Source: Choristoneura fumiferana
Taxonomy: Eukaryota > Arthropoda > Insecta > Lepidoptera > Tortricidae
DNA: 64,000 bases
NCBI RefSeq assembly: GCF_025370935.1
Contig: NC_133499.1
Span: forward strand, 4,588,538 to 4,652,537
Reading direction: 5' to 3'
Shown: positions 43,281 through 54,301 of the stretch, one piece after another
How the letters are laid out: every line of letters begins with the position of its first letter
Position numbering within the stretch: position 1 is the stretch's first letter
Notes under the pieces: generated by a model
Told to the model about the DNA's origin: nothing
The model's input: the letters and a program-made list of their open reading frames with translations, nothing else
Databases searched by the model: none
Program-made: the position numbers and the translations under genes

Positions 43281-44096
43281 GGTTGCCAGGCGTCCGGATA
43301 AAGCCGGACATACGCTTTTTCAATGCTTGTCCGGCCAAATTAAACGGTGTCCGGCCTGTCCGGCTTTTGTTAGGCTTTTTACAACTGACCAGTGACTATA
43401 AGTTTTTTTCTGAATAGTCATTTTCTATGTCCCACTGCTGGGCAAAGGCCCAATACACTAACTATAAGTTTATAAAAATAAAAATGATAAGATAATAACC
43501 GTAGAATTGAAAATACAAACTGAAATATAGATGCAAGAAAAATAAGACCAACACTGGGAATCGAACCCAGGTCCTCGGTATTCCGTACCGCGTGCTATAC
43601 CGCTACACCACTGTTGGTCAACGGCACAGACACGAATTTCCCCTATGCACCACATATCTCAGCTTGTTTGTTTCTTATTTAGCCACTTAAGCAGTGACGC
43701 ATTTCAATTTAGGTTTTACGGGATGACCGTTAAAGTAAAAATTTGGAATTGATAATAAAAAATACAAAAAGATTCCAAAAAAACAATCTTAATAACCGTA
43801 GACATTACATACAAAATGTTCGTCATAATATGTATAGATATACTAAGACACAAAATCCCTACTTTAATGTTATATCATTTGAATGAATGAAATGAAATGG
43901 TTATTCGTTCAGTTCAGTTATAACTGGGAAGTACATACATAGGCTACCATATATAACGAAAAAAAAAATTTTTTTTTGTCGCTTTCGAAGCCGCGGGCAT
44001 AAGCTAGTCCATTGGGGCGTCCGGCTATTTGCCCAAAAAGTCCGGCCAAACTGACAGGTCTGTCCGGCTATTACGTTTGAGGACGTGGCAACCCTT
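43281..44096. mobile_element. hAT-like relic holding a SINE-F insertion
   Basis: The left end AGGGTTGCCAGGCGTCCGG and right end GGACGTGGCAACCCT are inverted. Repeated TGTCCGGC motifs sit just inside both ends. The interior contains a reverse SINE-F (43480-43810) and a reverse family A scrap (43985-44008). The 8-bp flanks do not match, so the TSD has decayed or the ends are misjudged. Confidence 0.5.
43480..43810 (-). repeat. tRNA-like SINE (family F), fullest copy
   Basis: On the minus strand it reads GGTCATCCCGTAAAACC, GGTGTAGCGGTATAGCACGC (A-box region), GACCTGGGTTCGATTCCC (B box) and TATATTTCAGTTTGTATTTT. The tRNA-like head is preceded by about 200 bp of family-specific sequence. Confidence 0.7.
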
Positions 44097-44228
44097 GTCA
44101 TAGCCATTGTGTGTCTAGATGGACTACTGGATAGTCTACAGTTATGTCGTACGTCAGATAAAAGTATGCTAGAATTTGTGTTCAAGTGTTAGAATAGTTA
44201 ACACAGGGGAAGTATTAATTACTGCGGT

Positions 44229-44524
44229 TCATCATCCCAGCCTATATATACGTCCCACTGCTGGGCACAGGCCTCCTCTCAGAACAAGAGGGCTTGGCAT
44301 AGTTCCACGCGGGCCAGTGCGGATTGGAACTTCACACGCACCATTGAATTTCTTCGCAGTTTGTGCAGGTTCCTCACGATGTTTTCCTTCACGCAAAGCT
44401 CGTGGTAAATTTCAAATGTAATTCCGCACATGAATTTCGAAAAACTCAGAGGTGCGAGCCGGGGTTTGAAACCACGACCCTCTGTTTGAGAGGCGATAGG
44501 TCAAACCACTAGGCCACCACGGCT
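44229..44524 (-). repeat. tRNA-derived SINE (family D), reverse
   Basis: CATCCCAGCCTATATATACG on the left and AGGCCACCACGGCTTAACG on the right. Several single-base losses give it an uncorrected-read look compared with 4875-5183. Confidence 0.8.
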
Positions 44525-44567
44525 TAACGGTTAAACGTCAGTAATTTAACACTGAACTATAAACTAC

Positions 44568-45275
44568 TACAGTTTACCCCCGGCTTCGCACGCGTAAATA
44601 ATTCGATCTGGTAGTTACAAGTGTCTGGTAGTTGCAGGTGGGTAGGACCTTGTGTAAGGTCCGCCCGGATTGCTACCACCATCTTGCTCGCTAATCCTGC
44701 CGTGAAGCAGGTGCTTGCACTGTTGTGTTTCGGCGTGGAGAGTAAGACAGCCGGTGAAATTACTGGCACTTGAGGTATCCCATCTTAGGCCTCTACGTTG
44801 GCAACGCATCTGCAATACCCCTGGTGTTGGAGATGTTTATGGGCGGTGGTCACATGCTCGTTTGCCATCCAGTCGAATAAAAAAAAATACAATCGAAAAG
44901 TCGGGATTTTACAAAATGCCCCGGGAATTCTCAAAATTTATATCGTGGTCTTCATTGAGGTTGTGTTAAGAACAACTATGAAAATTTCAAGACAGCCCAG
45001 CGGTTCAAACTTCAAGATATGTGGGAATATCGCGATAAGAAGTAGCCTATGTATGTATTCCAGACATCCAGCTACCTACGTACCAAATTTCATGACTCTA
45101 AACCCAGCGGTCGAAATTCCAAGATTTTATCCCTATCCCATGGGAATATCGGGATAAAAAGTATCCTATGTTCTGATCCAGGTTATAAACTAACTTTTCA
45201 AGTTCGTCCAGCCGTTCCAGCGTGAAGAAGCAACAAACATACTTACAAACTTTCGCATTTATAATATTAGTAGGA
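44568..45275 (+). repeat. Family A repeat (long form) interrupted by family C
   Basis: TACCCCCGGCTTCGCACGCG opens it and TTCGCATTTATAATATTAGT closes it. The family C insert occupies 44620-44889, after which the family A text GTCGGGATTTTACAAAATGC resumes. Confidence 0.75.
44620..44889 (+). mobile_element. Family C retroposon inside family A
   Basis: GGTAGGACCTTGTGTAAGGT to CATCCAGTCGAATAAAAAAA, with a clear A tail. The flanking TSD is not obvious. Confidence 0.7.
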
Positions 45276-45604
45276 TTACATTACTTTATGATAGCTAGAT
45301 TATACAACTATTGTGTGTTCACATCACACACTATAGGAAAACACAATAATCATCGAAAACCGTATCACTTTGCTTTACACTTTGCTTGGGTTTGTGTGTG
45401 TTCTTACAGTGGTGGAGGAACGATATGAAAACGCATTTCTTGAATAAACTTAGCTACTCGTATCATAAGATCGCGGGTAAGAAAAGTAATTGTTTTTGAG
45501 TTAATTAATTTTGTAATCAATAATTTTATGTTTATTAATTAAGTTTATTAGCTGGTCAATGTTTAACATAAGTTTTGTTTTCTTAAGTTTTTTTTTTTAT
45601 ATTG
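45276..45604. other. No feature seen
   Basis: AT-rich, unassigned. Confidence 0.3.
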
Positions 45605-46372
45605 TACCGTTTTTAGGGTTCCGTACCCGAGGTAAAAACGGAAACCCTATTACTAAGACTTCGCTGTCCGTCCGTCCGTCTGTCACCAGGCTGTATCTCA
45701 TGAACCGTGATGGTTATGTTATTATATATAACTGTAGCCGCTATAACAACAAATATTAAAACCGGCCAAGAGCGTGTCGGACACGCCCAAAATAGGGTTC
45801 CGTAGCCATTACGAAAAAATGAAGTAATATTTTTCTGAGGATTTCTTATTTTATTTATACGGAATCTTCCAAGTTTAGGTATATTTTATACCTTAGGCTA
45901 CAATTTACTCTTAAACAACTAACAATTCTCAAGCAAACTTAGCCGTTATAGTTTTCCTTGAAAGTTTGTTATACTTACTACCATCCTGAATTTTTTAAAA
46001 TTTTTCCACCCACCAGTTTCGATTTTAGAGTGGGGGGGAGGACGCTCGATTTTAATGAAAATTTGCCCTTTAAAGTTGAATATTTCGCAAACAAATCACT
46101 GAATTGAAAAATCGTCTTAACAAACCCCTATCCAACGATACCCTACACTATAGGGTTGGATGTGAAAAAAAAAATTACCCCCACTTTACGTCTATGGGAG
46201 GTAACCTAAAAAAAAAGATTTTTGATTTTTTTATATTTACATCCGTGCAAAATTACAGCTTTCTAGCAGGATAGTCCCTGAGCAAAGCCGCGGACGGACG
46301 GACAGACAGACATACAGACATGGCGAAACTATAAGGGTTCCGTTTTTGCCGTTTTGTCTCCGGAACCCTAAC
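45605..46372 (+). repeat. Family H repeat, forward
   Basis: AGGGTTCCGTACCCGAGG and a (TCCG)n stretch, then GGCCAAGAGCGTGTCGGACA (45763-45782) through CTATAGGGTTGGATGTG to CCGTTTTTGCCGTTTTGTCT. The part from 45757 onward is repeated in reverse at 47441-48205. Confidence 0.75.
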
Positions 46373-47082
46373 AACAAATGTAATTTCGCACATGAATTTC
46401 GAAAAACTCAGAGGTGCGAGCCGGGGTTTGAACCCACGCGGCTTTTCCTGTAATTAATACATCAAAAATACCAAGTGTATAAATATGCCTTCTAAATATG
46501 CCCTGTAACATCGTGAGCGATGTTTCGTGGACGTCCACAGATATCCCTCCATCCATCACTGGCCCGCAAAAACAGCTAATTATGCAAATATCCTGCCGGC
46601 CGTATTTCACCAGCAGGGGCCCGTGGGAAGCTATAAAATCCATCAACTAAAACCTAACCGAACCAACTTTAAAAAAACGGCCAAGTGCGAGTCGGACTCT
46701 CGCACGAAGGGTTCCGTAGCATCTATACAACGTTTGTTGTATGGGAGTTGTTGTATTTATTTTATTCTGTTTCTAGTATTTGTATGTATGTATGTATGTA
46801 AATTCTTTATTGTACAAAAGAAAATTAACAAAATACAACTGACAAACTTTAAGATACATGTACAAAGGCGGACTTATCCCTTTAACCCTAAAATGTCCAA
46901 AAACGCATTGTCATTTCAAAATTCAATATTTGAAAAACTGCTTAACTGCTTATGAAACATAGCTAAGAAACACTGCAAGCTAAGACAGTCGCGGTAAACG
47001 AAAAATTTACAGAGTACGTCCGGTTGTCCCAGAAACTTGAATATTTTCATGAAGGTACATAGCTCTTATAGTATAGTCAACT
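46373..47082. other. SINE-D scrap, family H scrap and LINE-tail scrap
   Basis: 46376-46446 is a reverse SINE-D piece (GAGGTGCGAGCCGGGGTTTG). 46674-46722 is a family H start (CGGCCAAGTGCGAGTCGGAC). 46780-46870 is a (TATG)n plus TTCTTTATTGTACAAAAG LINE tail. The 46527-46955 frame runs through all three and is not a gene. Confidence 0.55.
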
Positions 47083-47283
47083 AGCTTTTGCCCGCGGAAT
47101 TCGGATATCGTGCTCTGTTTCCTGGGGAACTGTGCGTTTTTCCGGGATAAAAAGTAGCCTTTGTCACTCTCTGGCCAACAACTATCTCTAAGCCAAAAAT
47201 TACGTCGATCCGTCGCTTCGTTACGACGTGAAAGACGGACAAACATACAAACACACTTACGCATTTATTATATTAGTATGGAT
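47083..47283 (+). repeat. Family A repeat
   Basis: TAGCTTTTGCCCGCGGAATT (part of the core lost), CCGGGATAAAAAGTAGCC and the end TTTATTATATTAGTATGG. Confidence 0.65.
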
Positions 47284-47384
47284 AAGAAAAATCTGAAAAT
47301 CATAATTTTTCATGTCTTGCTTAGAGACTTGCTTACATTTTGCTTAGGAGAGGGGCACAGCTAATACTGAGTTCATGAATACCT

Positions 47385-48205
47385 ACAGATTTGTACGGAA
47401 CCCTCGGTGCGCGAGTCCGACTCGTCCTTGGCCGTTTTTTAGGGTTCCGGAGCCAAAATGGCAAAAACGGAACCCTTATAGTGTCTGTCTGTCTGTCCGT
47501 CCGCGGCTTTGCTCAGGGACTATCAATGCTAGAAAGCTGTAATTTTGCACGGATATATATGTAAACTATGCCGACAAAATGGTACAATAAAAAATTAAAA
47601 AATATTTTTTTAGGGTACCTCCCATAGGCGTAAAGTGGGGGTGATTTTTTTTTCTCATCCAACCCTATAGTGTGGGGTATCGTTCGATAGGTCTTTTAAA
47701 ACCATTAAGAGTTAGACGATTTTTCGATTCAGTGATTTGTTTGCGAAATATTCAACTTTAAAGTGCAAATTTTCATTAAAATCGAGCCCCCCCCCCCCCC
47801 TCTAAAATCTAAACTGGATGGTGGAAAAAAAAAACAGAATGGTGGTAAGTAAGTATATCAAACTCTTAAGGAAAACTATAACGGTTAAGTTTGCTTCAGA
47901 ATTATTAGTAGTTTAAGGGGCTGTTTCACCATCCATTGATTAGCGTTAACCGACGGTTAAATTTGATGCCGTCTCCGTCTATTCGAATAGAGACGGCATC
48001 ACACCTAACCGCCAGTTAACACTAATCAATGGATGGTGAAACAGCCCCTAAGAGTAAATAGCAGCCTAAGGTTAAAAATATACCTAAACTTGGAAGATTC
48101 CGTATTTATTACGAAACCCTTGGAAAAATATTACTTATTTTTTTCGTAATGGCTACGGAACCCTATTTCGGGCGTGTCCGACACGCTCTTGGCCGTTTTT
48201 TTTCC
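47385..48205 (-). repeat. Family H repeat, reverse, with MITE inside
   Basis: Complement of 45757-46372 plus a second end (ACGGAACCCTCGGTGCGCGA). A Harbinger-like MITE interrupts it at 47917-48048. A run of about 14 C lies near 47786. Confidence 0.75.
47917..48048. mobile_element. Harbinger-like MITE, TSD TAA
   Basis: GGGGCTGTTTCACCATCCAT faces ATGGATGGTGAAACAGCCCC. The interior has ATGCCGTCTCCGTCTATTCG facing its complement. TAA is duplicated (47914-47916, 48049-48051). The uninterrupted family H copy reads TTTAAGAGTAAA at this point, which proves the boundaries. A 3-bp TWA target is typical of PIF/Harbinger. Confidence 0.85.
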
Positions 48206-49100
48206 TTTCTTATTTCTGAACGTCTTAGACATTTTTATACCGAACCCTTTACTCCGCTACACATTCCACCATTGTCTTCAATTCAGGCAGTCAAGTATCA
48301 CTTGTCGACTCGAATGGCCCTTATTGTTTAGCACCTGAATGGCGGGCTTTTTCTAAATTAAGACCCCTTTTGTTCTAGTCGCGTGTTTAGTTTGAAAGTT
48401 TAAACGTTTTTTTAAGCAGAAAGACAAAGGCTTTTGTCGCTTTGCATTTTTCTTCAAGTAATTTAGGTGAATGCAGGCCTGAATACATCAATTCATTATA
48501 TGAGTCGAAACTTGTCAATTGGGAAGGGAGGTTCCTGGTTAAAAAATATTACTTTACTAGCCTTAACCCGCGGCTTCGCCCGCATTAGAAATAGCTTAAT
48601 GCCGGTTTAACTCAACTGTGGTAAATTATGGCCGTGCAATTTTCTGAAATATACAACGCCAACTGTTTACTTACAAGATTCTTGTTACCATGGCAAGTCA
48701 ATAAATAAATGACTTAGAGTTTGGCTTGAAAAAAGGTTTCGGTAACAATTTGAAAGGACAACGTTCGCTCGCACAACGCCATCTATTGATTTCAAACGAA
48801 GTTTACAACGTCATCTTGAGAGCCGAGACGGTACGATACACCGTTCTTGGACAGCGCCCTCTATTCTTGTTTGAACTTACTTACTTTGACGGACGGATAG
48901 TCGGATAGACAGACGAACAGACATGGCAAAACTATAAGGTTTAGTTGACTACGGAACCCTAAAAAGAACATCTTTTTTTATCTGTACCAATTCATCTGAC
49001 ACAGCGGGTGCAGCGCGTCGTGCCGGCTGATGGAGTGACGTGTCTAAATTAGCTTTGAAGCCTCTGTCACGCGCTAAGCTGTGAACTAACTGGCTCTATC
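48206..49100. other. No gene; family A and H scraps
   Basis: 48557-48600 is a family A start (ACCCGCGGCTTCGCCCGC). 48890-48965 is a family H end (ACATGGCAAAACTATAAGG, GACTACGGAACCCTAAAAAG). The rest is unassigned. Confidence 0.45.
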
Positions 49101-49229
49101 CTGCAGGGCTACTACGAAACTCGAAGTTCGTGTCGTGCGGTCCCTCTGACACTTATATTATTTAATACGAGAGCGAGAGGGACGGTACGATACGAACTTC
49201 GAGTTTAGAGTTTCGTAGTAGCCCTGCAG
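49101..49229. mobile_element. Palindromic MITE, family J, best-preserved copy
   Basis: CTGCAGGGCTACTACGAAAC faces GTTTCGTAGTAGCCCTGCAG, perfect at the ends. GACGGTACGATACGAACTTC faces its complement inside. The target may be TGCA. Confidence 0.8.
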
Positions 49230-49520
49230 TTTCTTTAGGCATACACTTCGACTTGAGAAACGATACCACAGACTATCACATACATGCGTTGACTTGAGGT
49301 AATTTTCTCACAAGAACAAATAACAGAACAAAAATATCTTAAACTAGTTTCACAACAAACGTTTTATAATATAAAAACAGTTTGAACCAAACTGTTTCTT
49401 GAAGCAAACTGTTCAAATATCCTAAAGAGCTACACTTGATAACGAAATTTTCGTTTCCATTGAAACGAAACCAAGCCGTAGCAAAGACACTGTTTCTAAG
49501 TAACTGTTTTTCGAAATTTT
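49230..49520. other. No feature seen
   Basis: Unassigned AT-rich text with short inverted words (AACAGTTTGAACC/AAACTGTTTC). Confidence 0.3.
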
Positions 49521-49525
49521 TATAA

Positions 49526-49684
49526 AGGCCCTGTCGTCCCGGTTGGTCGACGCTTCTGGGGACCCAAGAGCTGGCGCGTACTTATCCCAGCGGATCTCAC
49601 TTGCGATCCAAAGGGTAATGCGGCCAGCGTCATGGGAACCCTGCCACAGGCAGATCTTTTAGACGGGGTATTCTTTTTATAATT
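49526..49684 (+). pseudogene. LINE ORF2 C-terminal relic, one frameshift
   Basis: The translation gives RLVDASGDPRAGAYLSQR and ISLAIQR. A one-base loss near 49608 follows, then GNAASVMGTLPQADLLDG and FFL with a stop. This is the C-terminus of a non-LTR retrotransposon polyprotein, also found decayed on the minus strand at 27491-27790. The single frameshift makes it a fairly young fragment. Confidence 0.7.
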
Positions 49685-50037
49685 TTCATTGTTACAGTTA
49701 GTTAAGCTATCTTAGGTTACTTCTTTTTTATGTATGTAAACTCATAATTGTACAAGGTTAGTTAACAAACTGTTACGTTACGTTTCACAAAAAATACGTA
49801 ACGACCCAGCTCTAGTAATAGCGTGCCAATAACTCGTCCATATTTATCAACACGAGCCTGTCTGTCCGTCCGACGCGACAACCAATCACTTAGCGCGGTG
49901 ACGGACCAAACAGTTTTGATCGTTGGATCATTAGTGCGGCACTAAAACAATGAGAATCCGTGAAATACACCGGTTTAGTCGTAGAATTTTAACTGTTCGA
50001 TGTTCTTTCGAAATGTTTTGCTTCTGAATATACCAAT
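49685..50037. other. No gene; LINE-tail scrap
   Basis: TTTTTTATGTATGTAAACTC (49725-49744) resembles the LINE tail seen at 25640 and 46790. The rest is unassigned. Confidence 0.4.
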
Positions 50038-50800
50038 TTTTAACCCCCGACGCAAAAAGAGGGGTGTTATAAGTTTCACCGCTATGTGTGTCTGTCTGTG
50101 GCACCGTAGCTCTTAAACGGGTGGGCCGATTTGATTGCATTTTTATTTATTTGAAAGCAGGTTTTCTAGCCATGTCTCTTAGACTTGCTGTATCAAAATC
50201 GGTTGAGCCGTTTTTGGGATATTGAACTTTGAAATGACAATGTCGTGGATTTCCAACTTTTTAAATGGTTAGGTTTTAATTTGCTGCCATTTTATACTGC
50301 CACAATGGCATTGGTCCTACTTTAGTAAGGACTAAAATAACGTGTCCATACTCTAGGGGTCCCAGAGTATTTTGTGACAGCGTCAGTCCAGCTGTCTGTC
50401 TGTCAGTCAGTGTCCACGGCGTCTAGCTTCTAAACTAAAAGCTTGGAACTTGAGATTAGCATTATTAATGTGTCTCTAAAATAGATTCAGTATCATCAAT
50501 AAAGTTCCTAAAACAAAGTTCAATATCGCAAAAAGCAAGGAAACTCGCTTTCACTTAAAAAATAACCTAACCTATTTAACCAACAAAAAGTTGGAAAACC
50601 CCCGACATTGTCACTTCAAAGTTCAATATCTCAAAAACGGCTGAACCGATTTTGATAAAACATGTCTAAGATCTATTGCTAGAAAACCTGCTTTCGAATA
50701 AGAAAAATGTATTCAAATCGGTTCACTCGTTTAAGAGCTACGATGGCACAGACAGATTGGCGCCATACTTATAACACACTTCATTTTGCGTCGGGGGTTA
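50038..50800. repeat. Two family G repeats, head-out pair
   Basis: A forward copy (50038-50285: TTTAACCCCCGACGCAAAAAG to AATGGTTAGGTTTTAATTT) and a reverse copy (about 50560-50800: CAACAAAAAGTTGGAAAACC to TTTTGCGTCGGGGGTTATA), with about 270 bp of unassigned text between. Confidence 0.7.
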
Positions 50801-50825
50801 TATTCAGCATACAAGCATTATATTA

Positions 50826-51055
50826 AACTAGCTTTTGCCCGCGGCTTCGCCCGCGTGGAATTCGGTTATCGCGCGCGTCCCCTCGAGAACTGTTACTTTT
50901 TCCGGGATAAAAAGTAGCCTATGGCGCTCTCTGGCCCATAAACTATCTCTATGCCAAAAATCACGTCGATCCTTCGCTCTGTTTCGATGTGAATGACGGA
51001 CAAACATTCAAACATACACACTTTCGCATTTTTAATATTAGTATGGATAGGTGTT
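50826..51055 (+). repeat. Family A repeat, full short form
   Basis: AACTAGCTTTTGCCCGCGGC, TTCGCCCGCGTGGAATTCGG, GGGATAAAAAGTAGCCTATG, GCCAAAAATCACGTCGATCC and the end TTTAATATTAGTATGG. A good reference copy for the family. Confidence 0.75.
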
Positions 51056-51294
51056 ACACAACGTATATACCTACACAAGTATTCGCTTTTTCAGTAAGAT
51101 CTGACTCGCCATATATATATACTATACTCGTATGATTGCAGCCAGCCGCGCCTGGTACAGGTTACTCCGTCGAGTCTAGCACAAGCGACGACCGTAATGT
51201 CGTTTTACTGCCCTAGGGAGTTTTGACATAATTACTGACATATCTGACTACCAGGGTAAGGTTATGTTTGGTTAAAGCTGCGACCACAGAATCG
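51056..51294. other. No feature seen
   Basis: Unassigned sequence. Confidence 0.3.
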
Positions 51295-51515
51295 AAACTG
51301 TGACAGGAACGAAGGTCAGAACTGCGACTCCATCAGAAACTAAACTGCTTGAAAACTGTTAGGTTGGGACTGCGACCCCATCAGGAACGAAACTGCTTGA
51401 AAACTGTTAGGTTGGGACTGCGACCCCATCAGAAACGAAACTGCTTGAAAACTGTTAGGTTGGGACTGCGACCCCATCAGAAACGATACTGGCTGAAAAC
51501 TACATAGGTTAGGTT
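51295..51515. repeat. 48-bp minisatellite, about 4.5 units
   Basis: The unit contains GGGACTGCGACCCCATCAG, then AACGAAACTGCTTGAAAAC and TGTTAGGTT. Middle units are nearly identical and the outer ones diverged. Related single units occur at 54840-54935 (AAACTGCGACCCCATCAT). Confidence 0.9.
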
Positions 51516-51895
51516 AGATTAGAACTTCTGTTACGAATAACATAATAAATTATTCATATTGATGTTAATTTACCTTTTTTTTTGTTTACAGGTAAGACAA
51601 GATTGCAGAAACCGAGTGAGAGCTTTATTAAACTAGGGACTCGCCGGCTTTGCTCGGGTACAATTTGAAAAAAAGGTCTTTTATTGAACGTTTGAGTACC
51701 ATTTCCTAAAAACTACATCCGCACGAAGCCAGGACGCGTCGCTAATATTTATTAGATTATAATAAAGAGTATGTAACAATTGAATGAATGAAGGAATGAA
51801 TCGTAGATGTCGGAGAACTCAACAAACACTGTTCCCCAAGACGCAGGTTCACCTAGTTTGGGGGTCGGAATGTAAGTTTATCCATTGGCTGTGCA
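51516..51895. other. Family A start and unassigned text
   Basis: AAACTAGGGACTCGCCGGCT at 51630 is a family A-like start. A short (GAAT)n stretch lies at 51783-51801. Confidence 0.4.
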
Positions 51896-51899
51896 ATAA

Positions 51900-52265
51900 A
51901 CATTTTTCATTAAAAAAAAAAGGATTGACTAGGCAGATCTATAAGACGAGCGTGAATGGGAACGTTGAAAGAGGAAGGCCTAGACGAACGTACCACGATC
52001 AAATCGAGGACGTTCTGGAGTCAGGAGTATTATCAACTGACGTGCATGCACGAAAAATGATAATTAAGACAGAGAGTCTGTGTGTCTGTAATTGTTTCCA
52101 TTGTGTACCTATGTTAATTTACATTGTGTTGTTTCAAATAAATTAAACAAATAAATAAAAGATTGATGAATGTAGAGATGCCAGGATCATAGCAAGTGGA
52201 AGGATGTAGTCTCTGCCTACCCCGTTGGGAAAGAGGCGTGATTTTATGTAGGTATGTATGCATGT
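51900..52265 (+). pseudogene. RTE-type LINE ORF C-terminal relic
   Basis: Plus-strand text encodes QIYKTSVNGNVERGRPRRTY and HDQIEDVLESG, matching remembered C-terminal motifs of RTE-clade elements. After an interruption (about 52060-52150, with its own AATAAATT-rich end) the frame scrap reads as SKWKDVVSAYPVGKEA-like, followed by a GTATGTATG tail. Broken and partial. Confidence 0.6.
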
Positions 52266-52545
52266 AACAACGTTGAGAAGCTTTCCTTCTATCTCTTAAG
52301 ATCCATTCATCAGATCCATTATGGATTTACTGAGATTCTATTTTCCAACTAGATCTTTCTTCTTCGGCCGTGGACCTAATGAGATGTTATTTATCATTTG
52401 ATACACCATTACTTGTAGTCGCTACAAATTTGTTGTTATGGATCTAGTGAGAAGATGCTAATAATTATTAAATTACATAGAAGGAAGGTAAGACTGTCCA
52501 ATTGGGCTGGCTCCTAACATTAAAAGAATAGTACATTGTGTCATA
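52266..52545. other. No feature seen
   Basis: Unassigned. Confidence 0.3.
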
Positions 52546-52625
52546 AGGGCGGTAAATAAGGAATTACGAACGAGTATCTATTAGAAAATCTTTAATGAGT
52601 CGATGTTCGTAATTCTAGTACCGCC
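52546..52625. mobile_element. Short MITE-like inverted repeat
   Basis: GGGCGGTAAATAAGGAATTA and the complement of GTTCGTAATTCTAGTACCGC pair over about 22 bp with a 3-bp gap, enclosing some 30 bp. Confidence 0.55.
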
Positions 52626-53067
52626 CGTGCGACATCAATGTTTTTCATCACATTTGCGAGTAAAATTTTATATTTGTTAAAGAAAAAATATAATTGTTCC
52701 AAATATTGGCGATACCTTAGGCTGCGCTCTTGGCAGCGCCGCTCTCCCTTTTTAGATATGTTTAATAAAATCGGTTTAGCCGTTTTTGAGATATTGAACT
52801 TTGAAGTGACAAAGTCGGAGGTTTTCCAAATTTTTGTTGATTAGGTTAGATTAGTGTATGTACTCGTATAATCTGTAATTCCCATTTCTGCATTTCATAT
52901 ACGCGGTAACGCGTTCTATGCTAGGGACGGGCTGCCACAAACTCTCTTTGTCACGCGATTCACGACAAGGTTATAGAAATATGGCTCACCATCGACAAAC
53001 GTTTACAGCTCGACATAAATTTGTGACCTGACTATATGTCGGGCCGATAAAATGATCTAACCTATAT
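52626..53067. other. Unassigned with one family G scrap
   Basis: 52768-52850 is a family G 3' part (AATCGGTTTAGCCGTTTTTG, TTTTTGTTGATTAGGTTAG). The rest is unassigned. Confidence 0.45.
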
Positions 53068-53175
53068 GTTACACTAGCTTTTGCTTGCGATTTCGTCTGC
53101 CAAGAATTCGTTTATTGCGAAGAACTACGCAATTTTCTGAGATTAAAACTATCCTATGGCGTTTATCGGAGAAAC
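53068..53175 (+). repeat. Family A repeat, 5' part
   Basis: CACTAGCTTTTGCTTGCG and TTTTCTGAGATTAAAACTAT; truncated. Confidence 0.5.
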
Positions 53176-53249
53176 AAGGTTCATTTAGTCCATTGCCGTT
53201 TAAATTTTGCTAAATAATGTACTGTATCTTTGAAATGTCGACAACAACA

Positions 53250-53715
53250 CTCAACTCAACAATCTTGCAAGTTAAATTTGACCTACTTCCAGTAGCGAGA
53301 TTGACTTGAAATTTGGAATACTTATGTAAATTGCGTGACAATGCAATAATGGGCCTCTTAGATGGTGTTTTCTTTTTATAGTTAGGTATATTTATGTTGT
53401 TTTTATTAATTTTGTTTCCTATCATATTGGAACTCTTCAACGGTTAATGGGTGCAGACCAAAAAGTTGCACACCGTTAAAGCTGCGTTAGCAGGTAGTTA
53501 TAATTTCCATTAACTTTTTCCATTGTGACACGAAAATTAATCATACGTTTGTATGGATGTGCAACTTTTTGGTCTTCACCCTAATGGCATCGACCTAAGA
53601 TTTGGTATGCGAATGTAGTTTGGGTGACAATGCAAGTTAATTCGATAAAAAGTACACTCAGCAAAAAAAGCTTGTATTAAAAATGATATTTTCCAAAAAC
53701 TTATTTAGAGAGAGA
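53250..53715 (+). repeat. Family B repeat interrupted by a MITE
   Basis: Family B text runs to CTTCAACGGTTAAT (53448) and resumes as TAATGGCATCGACC (53582). Other copies give the empty site GGTTAATGGCATCGAC. Confidence 0.75.
53449..53581. mobile_element. 133-bp MITE in family B, TSD TAA(T)
   Basis: GGGTGCAGACCAAAAAGTTG faces CAACTTTTTGGTCTTCACCC (23 of 24 bp). TAAT is duplicated on both sides and the empty site is known from sister copies. A TAA-type target with G-rich ends suits PIF/Harbinger, but the ends differ from the GGGGCTGTTTC family. Confidence 0.8.
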
Positions 53716-54301
53716 GAATTACAAGTCCTAGTAGTCTAGAACTCTGTTAAGTAATTTAAATTTCAACTGTCGGGAGTTAGGTTCTGAGAATTTTTGAGCC
53801 AGTCATTTTTTTATGGCTTTCACCCTTGTTGTTTTAGGAAGATGTATTTTGCCAAAATTGCCAAGTCGATGTAGAGACATTACACACATGAGGGATTTTT
53901 TAATCAAATACAAGCTTTTTGCTAATTGTGTCATTCAAGTCAACTTGATCGCTAATCGCTATACGTTTAGAAGTGGGTAAAATTTTGTCTGGCAAGATTT
54001 AAAAACAATTTACATACATACTTTACATACGAACATTTCAGTTAAAGTTAAAGAAAAGTTTTAAAACTGTAGCCATATAAATAAAACGCATCATAAATTT
54101 TCAACAAAAGAATTTCTTGGCCATAAGCAAAGTTCTCAAAAGCTAGGAGTCCGAGATAAAAGCTACAGATAAAGCATTATGGTAAACGGGATGTATGTAG
54201 CCTTTGATATTTATACGGGGATGGAGGACAGGAAACGTATTCCGATGCATTGGGATGCAATATTGCAATACACCTACCCTGATATTGAAAAGAAGCTGAT
54301 G
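53716..54301. repeat. Family L half, reverse family B scrap, unassigned text
   Basis: 53730-53805: TAGTCTAGAACTCTGTTAAG (family L). 53840-53955: degraded reverse family B with ATACAAGCTTTTTGCTAATT. From 53960 no family was recognised. Confidence 0.5.

Noticed and set aside
46527..46955. 142-codon plus frame
   Set aside because: It spans unassigned text, a family H start and a LINE tail; a chance frame.
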